Positions 11,450 through 22,422 of a stretch of DNA of 64,000 nucleotides are shown piece by piece. The DNA is taken from the NCBI GenBank assembly GCA_022495995.1, contig JAFEMH010007523.1, positions 1 to 64,000 of the forward strand, in the 5' to 3' direction. Source of the DNA: Adenophora triphylla var. japonica. Taxonomy: Eukaryota; Streptophyta; Magnoliopsida; Asterales; Campanulaceae. The notes beneath the pieces are model-generated. The model worked only from the letters and a program-made list of their open reading frames with translations. It was not told where the DNA came from and did no database searches. Within the stretch, counting starts at the first letter, position 1, and the number at the start of each line of letters is the position of its first letter. Both the position numbers and the translations under genes were made by a program.

Positions 11450-13225
11450 TCAAATCAAAATTTGTTCCCGACAAATACATGCATTTTGTCTAAACAAAAT
11501 AGCAAAGAAAGAAAGCAAGAAAAGGGGACTACTCGAGTCCCGCTCGTCATCCGTACACTCGACGTACCGCTCCGCCGCCGCCGGATCTGTCGCAAACAGA
11601 ACTCGCCGAACTCCTCCACTGAATAGGCAAAGGGCCTCCTGAGTACGCGAACTCGAGGACTCCCTCTCGCGCCCGAGTGCGCGTAAGAAGGAGCTCCAAA
11701 TCCACTCGGCTCCGCCCGCGAACCGGCCAAACCCCGCGTGAAGTCCTCCCCACCGCCCGTGGAGCAGGCGAACCCTCGGCCTAGACGGCCCCCGATCGCG
11801 GACGTCCACGCTCCTCCGGAACCGCACCGCATGAACTCCACGAGCCTCCCGGCGTAGGCGGACCACTCCGTCCACCACCTCACGGCCTCATTGTACGTAT
11901 GGCCGATACCTGCGAACCAGAAAATCATCGAAAGCGAATGTAAAGTACAGATGCATCATGTGCGTAATGCTACTATCAAATGCGTAAAATCGTAAAAGAT
12001 GCTCACCGAAGCATTGGGGTCCGCCCCGTATCGTGGTCTCGGCCCGCCGGGAGCGGATCACAAGTCGCCCGCGCGAACCGTCCAGCCTCGTACGCTAGCC
12101 TAGCTCGTGGGACAGAAAATGTCGAGGACCTCCAGTGGACCTCGCCCTCCCTATGCCGCACCTCGCGGGCTCTCACCTCATCTCAAGAAAACATCATAGG
12201 CGGCCCCCGCTATGATGTACTCTGTGAAGTACACACCCCGAAGGTATCCCTCCACTCATCCATCGGCATCTCCCTAGGATGCCGCATGTACAGAGGAGGA
12301 TCCACCGGCACCAATGGAAGAGACCCCCGCCTATGCCGACGGGTCACCCTCTCCCCTGCATACATGGCGTCGCAAAGGAAGTCCCACCAGAGCTTCCGCC
12401 GCCGTGTAGTCTCGCGGAAATTCGCACCGCGACATGATCAAACCCGCCCACTGTGTCACTGGATCCTCTGAGAACTCCTGTGTTCGCCGCCAGAGATATC
12501 TCCTCGTACGACACTCGAGCGCCAACCTCGAAGAGACCGCACTCTTCGCCTTCTTCTCGCCAAACCAGAAGGCAGTGGAACAGGGACGGTACGGCTCCTT
12601 GACGTCCCAAGCTCGCGGATCAACACCTCGTAGCACTGCACCCGCCAAGAGAATGGAAAGTTATGTCGCCTACAAAGCGTATACATACGAGTACATAAAA
12701 GAGGCAAGGAAGAGAAAAAGCACGTAAACTTACATCCAAGACAAAGCGTAGGGCCTAAATGAGTGCTCCTCTCCCCGCGAGAACCCGTCCAGAATGGTAG
12801 AGCTCGGCCACCCAGCCTCCCCACGCAAACCCCTCACGGCATCCAGACTGTCGCCGACCCGAGCAGAGGGAAGTGACAAGACGTGTCGGAAGTCGGGGGA
12901 ACAAGGTCGCCGACAGAAACTAAAGGAACCCTCGAGCGGATGCTCCGCGGTCATCCTCAAGGATCCGCCAGATAATCGGCGACACCCGCCTCAAGTGATG
13001 CTCCATCGGCTGCACCGAATACCTAAGCCCCCGGCACGGTAATATCGAAACCCAAAGAGTTCTGCATAACCAAGCTCGGGTGTAACCATCAACCCACACC
13101 GCCACAAGGCCATAAGTCGGCAACCCAGCTGATGCAAGAAGAAATCTGTGGGAGTCACCGTCGCTCTCCCCATCTCGAAATGGAAAGTGTGGGTCGTATC
13201 CCACCGCATTTCGCCGCCGCGACAT
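11450..13225 (-). pseudogene. Antisense ORF 2 of gypsy element 1: plant mobile domain (PMD)-like
   Basis: The minus strand begins near 13,225 and soon reads MRWDTTHTFHFEMGRATVTP (13,150-13,209) followed by TDFFL. This fits the signature of the plant mobile domain (W-x-x-x-T-TFH-GE-T-T-x-x-D), as does the same block in the MULE-borne PMD gene at 40,390-40,455 (ETNTFHMPWGEMTITMHD). Further segments at 12,730-12,960, 12,331-12,648 and 11,455-11,928 stay partly open but shift frame. PMD proteins (MAIN/MAIL family) act in silencing and genome stability in plants, and PMDs are also carried by transposons. It lies upstream (on the minus strand) of antisense ORF 1. Confidence 0.55.
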
Positions 13226-13525
13226 ACATGGACTCGCCTCGCGTAGACACTGTCAGCAGTTTACAAGACTGATAAAACCCAAATGCAAATTTCGGAGTCA
13301 ATCACCACTGCCGTGGACTCCTCTCTCCCTCTCGGGCCACGTCCGGATAAGGCCCCACAATGCCCGCACCGCCTCAAAGGCACCCCGACTCTTCTCGGTT
13401 GTGGGTATCAACCATCCCCGCCCCCGCAGACAAACAAGACAAGCAACGTCAACAAAATGCAACAACGCATGTCAAAAGGATGCAATGCAGATACGGTTAT
13501 TCTCATTCATTTCCTACGTATATTC

Positions 13526-13665
13526 AAAATCTTTCGAAAACTCCTTCGAATCCGGAACTTTCAAAATCTTTCCAAAACTCCGTCGAATCCGGAACTTTCA
13601 AAATCTTTCGAAAACTCCGTCGAATCCGGAACTTTCAAATTCTTTCGAATTTTTCGAAAATTTCG
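13526..13665. repeat. Minisatellite A, about 36-bp unit
   Basis: About four tandem copies of a 36-bp unit containing AATCTTTCGAAAACTCC and GAATCCGGAACTTTC. This is the first of four unrelated arrays in the post-pol region of gypsy element 1. The region 13,230-14,310 around it shows no supported coding sequence. Confidence 0.85.
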
Positions 13666-14319
13666 CTCCGTCCCGAATTAAAGTTACTTTAATTTTGGAA
13701 AATGCATTTAGACATGGAATTTTGCAACCAAAATTTTTATGTTATCTACCCATGATGTCAATTGAACTACGTCCTAGTCAATTTCGACAACGATTCATAG
13801 CAAAGTCAAAAGCCCCAAATCGGGCACCAAAATCCCTAAGTAAATTCCTAACGAATTTCTAACATTTAAAAGAATGCACATTCTTGAAATTAATGGAATT
13901 TGTAGGGAACTTACGTGTCTTTCGATCCCTCCCTTGGAGTTGTGGCGGTCCCTCGCCGGATAAAACTCCGCCGGATTCAATGGAAGAGTGGTGGTTCGAA
14001 TGGTCCGAACCAATCGAGTTCTTTCGCCGCCTGGTCCTTCCGTGGCGAGCCATTGGTCCTCCTTCACCCTCCATAGCGATTTTCCTCACAAATTCGAGCA
14101 AACCTTGCAATTTGGGTTGATTTCTCTCTTTTCTCTCTCCTCTCTCGCCGGCAACAATGGAAGAAATGCCCATTTTCTTCCCTGCCCGGCATTTAAAAAG
14201 GTTTTCGGAAAACAATAAAAGTCCCACGGACTCTTACCGCACTGCAATAATTTTTTGCCCCTTTTGCCCTCGCCTGCAAGTCCAATTTTACCACTTTTGC
14301 CCCCGAAAGTGTAAAATTT

Positions 14320-14850
14320 CCCCGCTAGACATTTCTAACGCCCTATCCCCCGAGGATAATTCCCGCCAGTTTCACTAACGCCGTCTCCGCACGTTAAATT
14401 CCCGGGCTTAGTTTTCACTAACGCCCGATTCCTGCGCACTAACGCTCGCACGTTAAATTCCCAGCTAGTTTTTCACTAACGTCGTTCGCACGTTAAATTC
14501 AGTTTTCACTAACGCCGCTCTCACGTTAAATTCCCGGCTAGTTTTCACTAACGCCGTCTCCGCACGTTAAATTCCCAGCTAGTTTTCACTAACGCTCGTC
14601 TCCGTACGTTAAATTCCCAGTTAGTTTTCACTAACGCTCGTCTCCGCACGTTAAATTCCCAGCTAGTTCTCACTAACGCTCGTCTCCAACACGTTAAATT
14701 CCCAGTTAGTTTTCACTAACGTTCGTCTCCAGACGTTAAATTCCCAGTTAGTTTTCACTAACGCTCGTCTCCAGACGTTAAATTCCCAGTTAGTTTTCAC
14801 TAACGCTCGTCTCCTGACGTTAAATTCAGTCTCGTTGACATTTGACATTC
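14320..14850. repeat. Minisatellite B, about 42-45-bp unit
   Basis: Roughly a dozen copies of a unit containing ACGTTAAATTCCCAG, TTAGTTTTCACTAACG and CTCGTCTCC. Units vary in length, and the distal copies decay toward 14,850. ORFs on either strand are repetitive by-products. Confidence 0.9.
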
Positions 14851-14929
14851 AAACGTTCAACCATGTCTCCGGACATTTCAGTTACAATTCCGTCTCCCGA
14901 CGTTAAAATTTAAATGATCCACACCATTA

Positions 14930-15217
14930 AACTCTCAAATCGCGACCTTTCACGGTCCGATTTCAATCCTCAATCGCGACCTTTCACGGTCCGATTTCAA
15001 TCCTCAATCGCGACCTTTCACGGTCCGATTCCAATCCTCAACCGCGACCTTTCACGGCCCGATTCCAATCCTCAATCGCGACCTTTCACGGCCCGATTTC
15101 AATCCTTAATCGCGACCTTTCACGGCCCGATTTCAATCCTCAATCGCGACCTTTCACGGTCGATTCAATCACTGTCGCGACCTTTCACGGTCCGATTCCT
15201 CAATCGCGACCTTTCAC
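14930..15217. repeat. Minisatellite C, about 34-bp unit
   Basis: About eight copies of a unit containing CAATCGCGACCTTTCACGG and CCGATTTCAATC. It joins directly to minisatellite D: the last unit switches to the D motif after CGCGACCTTTCAC at about 15,217. Confidence 0.9.
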
Positions 15218-15880
15218 CGAACCCCAAGGTACGAACGCTTTGCAAATGGTCACCTCGCACCGCAATAAGCCCGAACCCCAAGGTACGAACGCCTTGCACG
15301 GCCCTTCGGCGGCAATAAGCCCGAACCCCAAGGTACGAACGCCTTACCAATAGTCATCTTCGGCTACTGCAATAAGCCCGAACCCCAAGGTACGAACGCC
15401 TTGCCAATAGTCTCCTTCGGCAACTGCAATAAGCCCGAACCCCAAGGTACGAACGCCTTGCAAATAGTCATCTTCGCAGCAATAAGCCCGAACCCCAAGG
15501 TACGAACGCCTTGCAAACATTTCTTCGGCAATCGCAATAAGCCCGAACCCCAAGGTACGAACGCCTTGCCAATAGTCTCTTCGGCAAAACCCCAAGGTAC
15601 GAACGCCTTGCAGTCATCTTCGGCACCGCAATAAGCCCGAACCCCAAGGTACGAACGCTTTGCCAAATAGTCATCTTCGGCAATCGCAATAAGCCCGAAC
15701 CCCAAGGTACGAACGCCTTGCAAACATTCTCGGCAACCGCAATAAGCTCCGAACCCCAAGGTACGAACGCCTTGCAAATGGTCATCTTCGGCAAGAACCG
15801 CAATAAGCTCCGAACCCCAAGGTACGAACGCCTTGCAAACAATTTCCTCTCGGCAACCGCAATAAGCTCCGAACACCTTT
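15218..15880. repeat. Minisatellite D, about 55-58-bp unit
   Basis: About twelve copies of a unit containing GAACCCCAAGGTACGAACGC, CTTGC, CATCTTCGGCA and GCAATAAGCCC. Copies vary mainly in the middle. Weaker relatives continue to about 16,080. ORFs across it (for example 15,364-15,876 on the minus strand) are not genes. Confidence 0.9.
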
Positions 15881-16948
15881 TCACTTCAAAGCTAGTGAAC
15901 ATTCATCTCCCTGCCCGCCGGGCCGTAAGCCCGACTGCTCCACTTCACGGCCGGCAATTTCTCGCAATAAGCTCCGCACAACAATCCCTCTTCGGCCATC
16001 CAGTAGGCCCGAACGCTCATCCCTGCCAGATAAACCGGCAACAAAGAATAAGCCCAAAGACCCAAGGCACGAAATCCCTCGTCGACATCGCAACTCCGGT
16101 TTGAGGCGCCACACGCCCTCGAAGGTTTCGTAAGCCCTGTGTTCGGCTCCTCCATCAGTCCATTCGTGCATGTGTACCTCGCGAATGGTCTCATCCAGTT
16201 TAGACGCCTCCTAACAGCCTCGATCAGTCAAGGTCCCCATGCGCGGCCCTTGCCCTTTTCGAACTACGATCGGCTTGATTCCCGCTCGGGATACGTAGGA
16301 ATCCTTTTCGCTAAGTGGTCCACCACTGACCGCCCAGTCTCTTTCAAAGTAAGGCATCCCGATTTGGATCCTTATCTTTTCGATGACCCCACTTCCTTCG
16401 AAAGTGACGTCGCCGAGGGCTAACCGTAAGTACCCAAATCCGGATCGTCCAAATCCGTCGAAAGTTAACCGAAATCCGTTAATCGCCCGCTCCAGTTAAC
16501 CGGAACTCGTTAAACTCCCTAGTTGCGTGCCAACTGAGACGTCCGGGACTACCCCGTGCATCCCGACGTCGAAACCGTACTTATCACGTGACATCTCACG
16601 TAAAAGTATGGCTTTCCCGAAAAACGCATTTTCCGGCACTTTCCTGGGGGCGTTTCGGACATTTCCTGACCGTTATTTTAAAAACGGACAAAACCGGGAC
16701 CGGGGAACTAACTCCCACATTTCGGTGAGTCACAGGACACGTGTCCCGCATGCCACCTCCCTCTAGTCACTCGTCAATCACAAATCAAGGCCAAAAGACC
16801 AAAATACCCCTGGTTTGCAAGCCAAGTCCGGCCGGACTCCACCGTGCAATTTTCCCGAAATTGCCAACAAGTCCTCCGCATTTCCAAAATTCCCAAAACC
16901 CCGAAATTCGGTCCAAGTCCGGCCGGACTCCTACCGCAATTTTCACCC

Positions 16949-16957
16949 TATAAATAG
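16949..16957 (+). promoter_or_regulatory. TATA box of gypsy element 1 3' LTR
   Basis: TATAAATAG in a pyrimidine- and A-rich context about 525 bp into the LTR. The LTR of element 2 has the same box about 305 bp in. It is the likely pol II core promoter of the LTR. Confidence 0.65.
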
Positions 16958-17394
16958 AAGTTCTTTGTCAAAGGCAAAAAAGGAGGAAAAAACACCAAAA
17001 AACTCACATACCCCACGGTCCCAAACCGGTTTCCACCCTTCCGAGCTCCCGTTTTGTCTCGATTCGCGTGAAACCTTCGTATTTCGATCAAATACGCACC
17101 CTACAACTTCGAAACAACCTTTCGAATAACTTTCCGTGTCCCGTGCACACCTCCCGAGCCAAAGGAGTCGACCCTAGCCATAGGTATAACTCCCTCTCTC
17201 TCATCTTCCGTTCGTCTCGGTTTACGCGCCGCCGCTATAATCAAGTTTCGAACGTCATTGTCAAAATGTAGACGCCTCCGTCTAACGGGGTCCGATACGT
17301 TTTAGCCCCTCGATCCTCTTCTCTTTCCGTAAGAGAAGTAATCACGGGTTAAAACGGCGTTCCGACCCCGTTCCGTTTACTTTTACGTCATTTA

Positions 17395-17550
17395 CAATTC
17401 CGAGCCGTTTGGCCTCGTTGATCGTCATTTACACTTCTTGATCGTCATTTACAATTCCGAGCCGTTTGGCCTCGTTGATCGTCATTTACACTTCCGAGCC
17501 GTTTGGCCTCGTTGATCGTCATTTACAATTCCGGATCGTTCGATTCCGTT
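17395..17550. repeat. LTR-internal tandem repeat, about 37-bp unit
   Basis: About four copies of a unit containing TTGATCGTCATTTACA, TTCCGAGCCGTTTGGCCTCG. One copy has lost its 3' half. Confidence 0.85.
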
Positions 17551-17859
17551 GACACCGCTTTAAATACTGTCATTTACAAGTCCGATCCGTTTGGATTGTG
17601 ATAGTATTTACTTTTCAACAGTCCGAGTCGCAACCCGATTCGTTGATCGCATATCATTTAATACGCATTTTTCCCGTAAAAATCGTTAACAATGTAATGC
17701 CCGGTTCAAAACCGGAGTTCGTCCGTCGAACTCTCTTTCAAAACGCGCGAAATGACGTTCGGCCTCCGAATGCTCATCTTCAAACTCAAAGCCGCCATTT
17801 GACACTTAAAATCATTTAATACACATTTTTCTCGTAAAAATCGTTAACAATGACTCATT

Positions 17860-18085
17860 TCAACTCAAAGTCGACGTTTGCCACGCAAACGCTCATTTCA
17901 ACTCAAAGTTGACGTTTGCCACGCAAACGCTCATTTCAACTCAAAATCGACGTTTGCCACGCAAACGCTCATTTCAAACTCAAAATCGACTTTGCCACGC
18001 AAACGCTCATTTTAACTCAAAATCGACGTTTGCCACGCAAACGCTCATTTCGAACTCAAACCGACGTTTGTCATTCAAACGCTCG
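17860..18085. repeat. LTR-internal tandem repeat, about 38-bp unit
   Basis: About six copies of a unit containing GACGTTTGCCACGCAAACGC and TCATTTCAACTCAAA. The core GTTTGCCACGCAAAC is itself a near-palindrome. Confidence 0.85.
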
Positions 18086-18161
18086 TCTTTTCAAAGTCAC
18101 CTAATCAACGTTTGACATTCAAACCAAGATTAAGCTTGTCATTCAAGCCCCCATTTCAAAA

Positions 18162-18187
18162 GACACACACACACACACACACACACG
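18162..18187. repeat. (CA)n microsatellite
   Basis: About 13 CA/AC dinucleotides inside the gypsy LTR. Confidence 0.95.
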
Positions 18188-18744
18188 ATTTCGAGAAAGG
18201 TAGAAAGACTCGTCATGCGAGGCGTTTCGGGCGATCTCGTCATACTCTACCCGAAACGTAACCTGACCTCCGAACCTAACAATCTCTGGTACTAAAAAGC
18301 TTTTTACTCATTTTTGCTGCCAATAAAAATGATCCCCGTTTTCAAAGCCTTTTCCTAAGTTTTTGCTACCAATAAAAACGACACCATTTTTCGCAATAGC
18401 CGTTTCTCAACGTTTGGGCTCAAAATACAAAAACCGCGTGGCGACTCCTCATTCTGCTCCTTCCCGTGAAGCGAGGTCTCAGACACCAACCCCCCGCGAA
18501 AGACAACCGCCTTCTCCGCCGCGCCCCCGCGCGCGGGAAAGATCGGGTAATTTCAATAGCGTACTTGAGATTAAATTAAAGTTGGATCTTAGCCCATTAA
18601 ATGCATATTATGCTTATTAGCATTGGAAGGTGTATGATTTAGTGGGAGTATTTGTAAAATACATTATTTGCTCTTAAATAATAAATGTGTTGATATTGAT
18701 ATGTGTTCATATAATTTGTATATTTTGTTGTAGAAGTAGCATTA

Positions 18745-19290
18745 CATAATGATAATTGCGATTCGTCCTTATGAAGGACAAAGTTCGAAAGGAACAATAC
18801 ATAATGTGTACGTTCTTGACGAATCCGTTCCTACTGAACCCACTGCAAATGTTACAAAGGGCAAATAAGGAAGCAACATTAGAAATATATTGATGATTCT
18901 GACAATATTGCTTGCCTTGTAATTGCCACCATGTTTAAAGGCTCTTATGAAGAACCTTGAGCACATGATAACTATTATTTTGTTCTAGCATAACGCAAAA
19001 GGGGAAATGTTCCAAGTGCATGCTAGGCAAAAGATATATGTTGTGGTGAAGGCTCTTAATTCATATGATGAAAGAAGGAGCAATCCGCAAATTGTGTTAA
19101 TGGTTGACACAATAAAATGGTTCATAAAGGAAGGAAAAGAAGGTAAAGCAAAAGTTGCTAAACCTAGGACAAATGTTGTCAAAGCCGAAGAGGCTAAACC
19201 CAAAGTGTCTCAAAAGGATGCATTTTGCTATCATTGCAATAAGATTGTCATTGGAAGCAAAGTTTCAAGGCTTATTAGGAAGGCCTAAAA
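18745..19290 (+). pseudogene. Copia gag remnant with partial zinc knuckle
   Basis: Starts near a VLDESVPTEPTANVT block (18,808-18,855), typical of plant copia gag. A KALMKNLEHM block follows at 18,937-18,966, then MFQVHARQKIYVVVKALNS from 19,007. The C-terminus is Lys-rich and reads AFCYHCNK at 19,222-19,245, the first two cysteines of a CCHC zinc knuckle, after which the knuckle is lost. It is shorter than a normal copia gag because of an internal deletion around 18,970. Confidence 0.75.
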
Positions 19291-19600
19291 GGTGAAGAAG
19301 GGCAATATGATTGCTACTACTTCAAATATCTCTATGATAGATATTTTCCCTTCGACTTCTTGTTCTTGGGTATATGATACCGGATTGGATCCCACATTTG
19401 TTTAAATGTGCAAGGAACAAAGAATAGAAAGCCACTCAAATAAGGTAAATTAAACCTATGCATGGGAATGGAGCAAGAGTTGCAACATTAGCCATAAGGG
19501 ACTTATGAAGTCACTTTACCTTGTGAAGTAGTACTTGTTTTGAACAAGTATGACTACGTTCCAGATTTGAGTAGGAGTATTATTTCTGTTTCTTAAATGG
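19290..19600 (+). pseudogene. Copia protease remnant
   Basis: CSWVYDTG near 19,361-19,384 is the DTG-type aspartic protease active-site region (usual form SWVLDTGC). The tail YVPDLSRSIISVS at 19,557-19,595 matches the usual end of this domain (YVP-LSRNIISVS). There are several stops between. Confidence 0.75.
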
Positions 19601-20680
19601 ATGATGAAGGATATAATTTTCTTATTTTCAATAAGAAGTTTTATATTTATTTAATAATATGCCTTATTGTAATGCATATGTCATTAAATGGTCTTCATAT
19701 CCTTGATGATGAGAAACAAAATAATATTGAAGATATCTATGATATAAATGGGAAATCTAAACCGAACAATATGAACAAAGCGTTCATATGGCATTGCCGG
19801 CTTGGTCAAATAAATAAGAAACATATATCTAAACTCCATTAACATGGACTTTTAGACTCATATGACCATGAATCATTTGAGGAATTTGGATCTTATTTAT
19901 TGGGATTATCGACCAAACCACCCTACACTAAAGTAGTGGGAGGGCTAGTGACTTATTGGTCATTATACATAAGATGTATGTGAACTATTAAGCAGCATTG
20001 CTAGGGGAGGATTTCGGTATTTCATCACATTTACCAATGACTTATCTAGATATGACTATGTCCATCTGATGAAGTCCAAAGGTGAATCGTTTGAGATGTT
20101 TCGAACATTTCAAGATGAAGTGCAAAATAACTTGGTAAAACTATTAAGTACTTTGATTATATCGAGGTAATGAATATTTGAGCCAAGAGTTTGACAATCA
20201 TCTCAAAACTATGAAATCGTTTCAAAGTTGACTCCACCCGGAACACCACATTGTATGGTGTGTCTGAAAGGAGGAATTGAACCTTGTAGGACATGGTTTG
20301 TTCGATGATGTGTCAATCAGACTTTCCTATTTCCTATTTCCTTTTGAGGATATGCATTAGAAATGATGCAATTACACTGAATTGAGTCCTTGCTAAATCG
20401 GTTCCTAAGGCCCCACATGAGATGTGGCATGGAAGAAAACTTAGTTTGTCTTTCATGAAGATTTGGGGTTGCGAATCTTATGTAAAGAGACTTGTCTCTT
20501 ATAAGTTAGCACCAAATTTGACAAAGGTTATTTTCGAAAATTAATCTTACAACCGCAAAGAGAACAAAATGTTTGTTGCTCTATACGATTCGTTTCTTGA
20601 GAAATAGTTTTTCAATAAAGAATCTAGTGGGAGTAAAATTAATCTTGAAAAGAGTTCAAGAACCTAAAAATGACATGGAT
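19597..20680 (+). pseudogene. Copia integrase remnant
   Basis: The gag-pre-integrase module reads FIWHCRLGQINKKHISKLH (19,783-19,839). The core is traceable through TFTDDYSRYGYV-like, QNEVQ-NLGKTIK-like, QLTPPGTPH-like (20,225-20,255), YEIWHGRKLSLSFMKIWGCE-like (20,413-20,475) and KR-LVSYKLAPNL-like pieces in changing frames. The order and wording match copia integrases. It has no intact catalytic triad. Confidence 0.75.
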
Positions 20681-20849
20681 CCAAGAGTAGAGATGGAACC
20701 AAGTTCACAAAGGAGTTGTGGAACCGGTTCAAGATGCACAAGTCCATCGTAGATCGGATAGGTTACGATCCAAACTCAAGAAATATTGATTTCTCGTTTC
20801 GGAAAATAATGAAGTGGAAGTCATTAAGAATGACAATCCTACTTCCTAT

Positions 20850-22372
20850 CTTGAGGCGATGTCCACTCCTAATTTGGATAAATGGTTAGGAACCATGGAG
20901 TCCGAATTACAATCCATGTTTGACAATCAAGTTTGGAACTTGATTGGGCTACCTGAAGGTGTAAAAACTAAAGGGTGCAAGTAGTTTTTCAAGACCGACA
21001 TGGATGGGAATGTGTGTACTTTCATGACTAAGGATTGTAGCAAAGGGATTTAGGTTAATTCATAGTATTGACTATGTTGAAACCTTTTTCGCCAGTTACA
21101 ATGTCGAAGTCTGTTAGAAGTTTCAATTGCCATTATCACATATTGTGACTATGTGATATGACAAATGGATGTCAAACGACTTTCTTTAAATGGAAAGATT
21201 ATTAAGGATGTGTATAGTACACAACCCGAATAGTTTGTCGATCCAAGAAACTCTAATAAAGTATGCATGTTGCAAAGATCCATGAGATGGGTTGAAGCAA
21301 GCTTCAAGGAATTGGAATCTTTGTTTTGATGAATTGGTCAAAGAGTTTGACTTCATCAAAGAACAAAGATGAATCTTGTGTATGCATGAAATTCAGTGGG
21401 AGCGTAGTATTATTTCTGTTGTTTTATTACAATGATATCTTACTCATTGGAAAAACAAGTTCCGATACTTAAGACTGTTAAGTCTTGGTCAAGGAAAGGT
21501 TTCTCAATGAAAGATATGGGTGAAGCCGCTTACATCCTTGGCATCAAGATCTATAGAGATAGATCTAGAAGGATAAATTGGTTTGAGTCAAAATACTCAC
21601 ATTGATAAGATTCTTAGAAGAGTCTAAGAAAAGTGGCTTGTCAATGGGTCATGGTATTTTTTCTTAGCAATACTCATTGTCTTATGACAATTGATGAGCA
21701 AAAGGGAATGAATGAAGTTCCATATGCTTCGGCATTTGGATCTGTCATGTATGCCACCTTGTACTAGACCCAACGTCTCATATACTTTTAGCATGATGAG
21801 TCGATACCAATCTGATCCCGATGTAAACCATTGGATGGCAGTCAAGATGATCCTTAAGTACTTAAGAAGAACTAAGGATATGTTCTTGGGATTTGAAAGA
21901 TTGGAAGTTAATCTTGTTGTAAGGGTTACATAGATTCTAGCTTCCAAACTAACAAAGTTATTTTAAAATCGCAATTAGGATTTGTGTTTATGCTTATTAG
22001 AGGTGCAATTTTGATTGGAAGAGTTCCAAGCAGAAATTATAGCCGATTCTACTACTAAGGCCATATTTTAGCAACATACGATGTAGCTGAAAGAGGCAGT
22101 TTGGATCAAAAGTTCATTTAGTGTTTTGGAAACACTCCAAGTGTTTTTCCAAGTATCACTAATCCGCGGAACTTTGTTGTGATAATTATGGTGTCATTTG
22201 TGCTAACAATGGAACCAAAATCACAACGGTGATCCAAACACTCACTTAGACGTTCTTCGAGGAATTCATAAAGAATGAGAAGACGTTAAGATATACAAAA
22301 TATCAACCGATGATGACATAAGGGATTCACTTACAAAGACCCTCGCATAGGCAGAAGCATGGTGGGCATGTT
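20850..22372 (+). pseudogene. Copia reverse transcriptase / RNase H remnant
   Basis: RT begins with MSTPNLDKWLGTMESELQSM (20,860-20,919), then NQVWNLIGLPEGVKTKGCK. The catalytic box is altered: FYYNDILLIG near 21,423-21,452, where YVDDILLIG is usual, so the first catalytic Asp is Asn. FSMKDMGEAAYILGIKIYRD (21,505-21,564) and PNVSYTFSMMSRYQSDPDVN (21,769-21,828) follow, then HWMAVKMILKYLRRTKD. RNase H traces (KEAVWIK, DSLTKTLA) run to about 22,350. Many stops. Confidence 0.85.
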
Positions 22373-22410
22373 AGATCCATGAGTATTCGATACATAAATG
22401 GAGCCTAGTG

Positions 22411-22422
22411 CAAGTGGGAGAC
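22411..22422 (+). promoter_or_regulatory. Copia polypurine tract
   Basis: CAAGTGGGAGAC directly precedes the LTR start, in the usual position and form (AAGTGGGAG) for priming plus-strand synthesis in plant copia elements. Confidence 0.8.

Larger units (their letters stand above)
1..18556 (+). mobile_element. Gypsy element 1: Tat/Ogre-type Ty3-gypsy retrotransposon, 5'-truncated by the window edge
   Basis: The window opens inside the gag region of a large Ty3-gypsy element. The order is gag/protease, RT, RNase H, archaeal-type RNase H and integrase, then a very long 3' region with two antisense ORFs and minisatellite arrays, then a 3' LTR. An extra RNase H after the normal one and a long non-coding 3' region are hallmarks of the Tat/Ogre lineage. 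The element is full of stops and frameshifts and cannot be autonomous. Gypsy element 2 (52,974-64,000) is the same family. The 3' limit is uncertain because the LTR runs into truncated copia sequence at about 18.55 kb. Confidence 0.85.
16425..18556 (+). mobile_element. 3' LTR of gypsy element 1
   Basis: Starts CGTAAGTACCCAAATC at 16,425, matching the start of the 5' LTR of gypsy element 2 (TGTAAGTACCCAAATC at 52,974). The terminal T has become C. Both LTRs have a TATAAATAG box and, near the 3' end, the shared block GCGTGGCGACTCC (18,436-18,448 here). The far end is not sharply defined: GC-rich sequence stops at about 18,556, where AT-rich copia-related sequence begins, so the LTR may be truncated. 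Internal tandem repeats make it longer than the 1.6-kb LTR of element 2. Confidence 0.7.

Noticed and set aside
14914..15876. Long repetitive ORFs on both strands
   Set aside because: They arise from minisatellites C and D, whose unit length keeps frames open. There is no protein signature.
13526..15880. CRISPR-like array
   Set aside because: Head-to-tail minisatellites with no unique spacers, in a plant retrotransposon.
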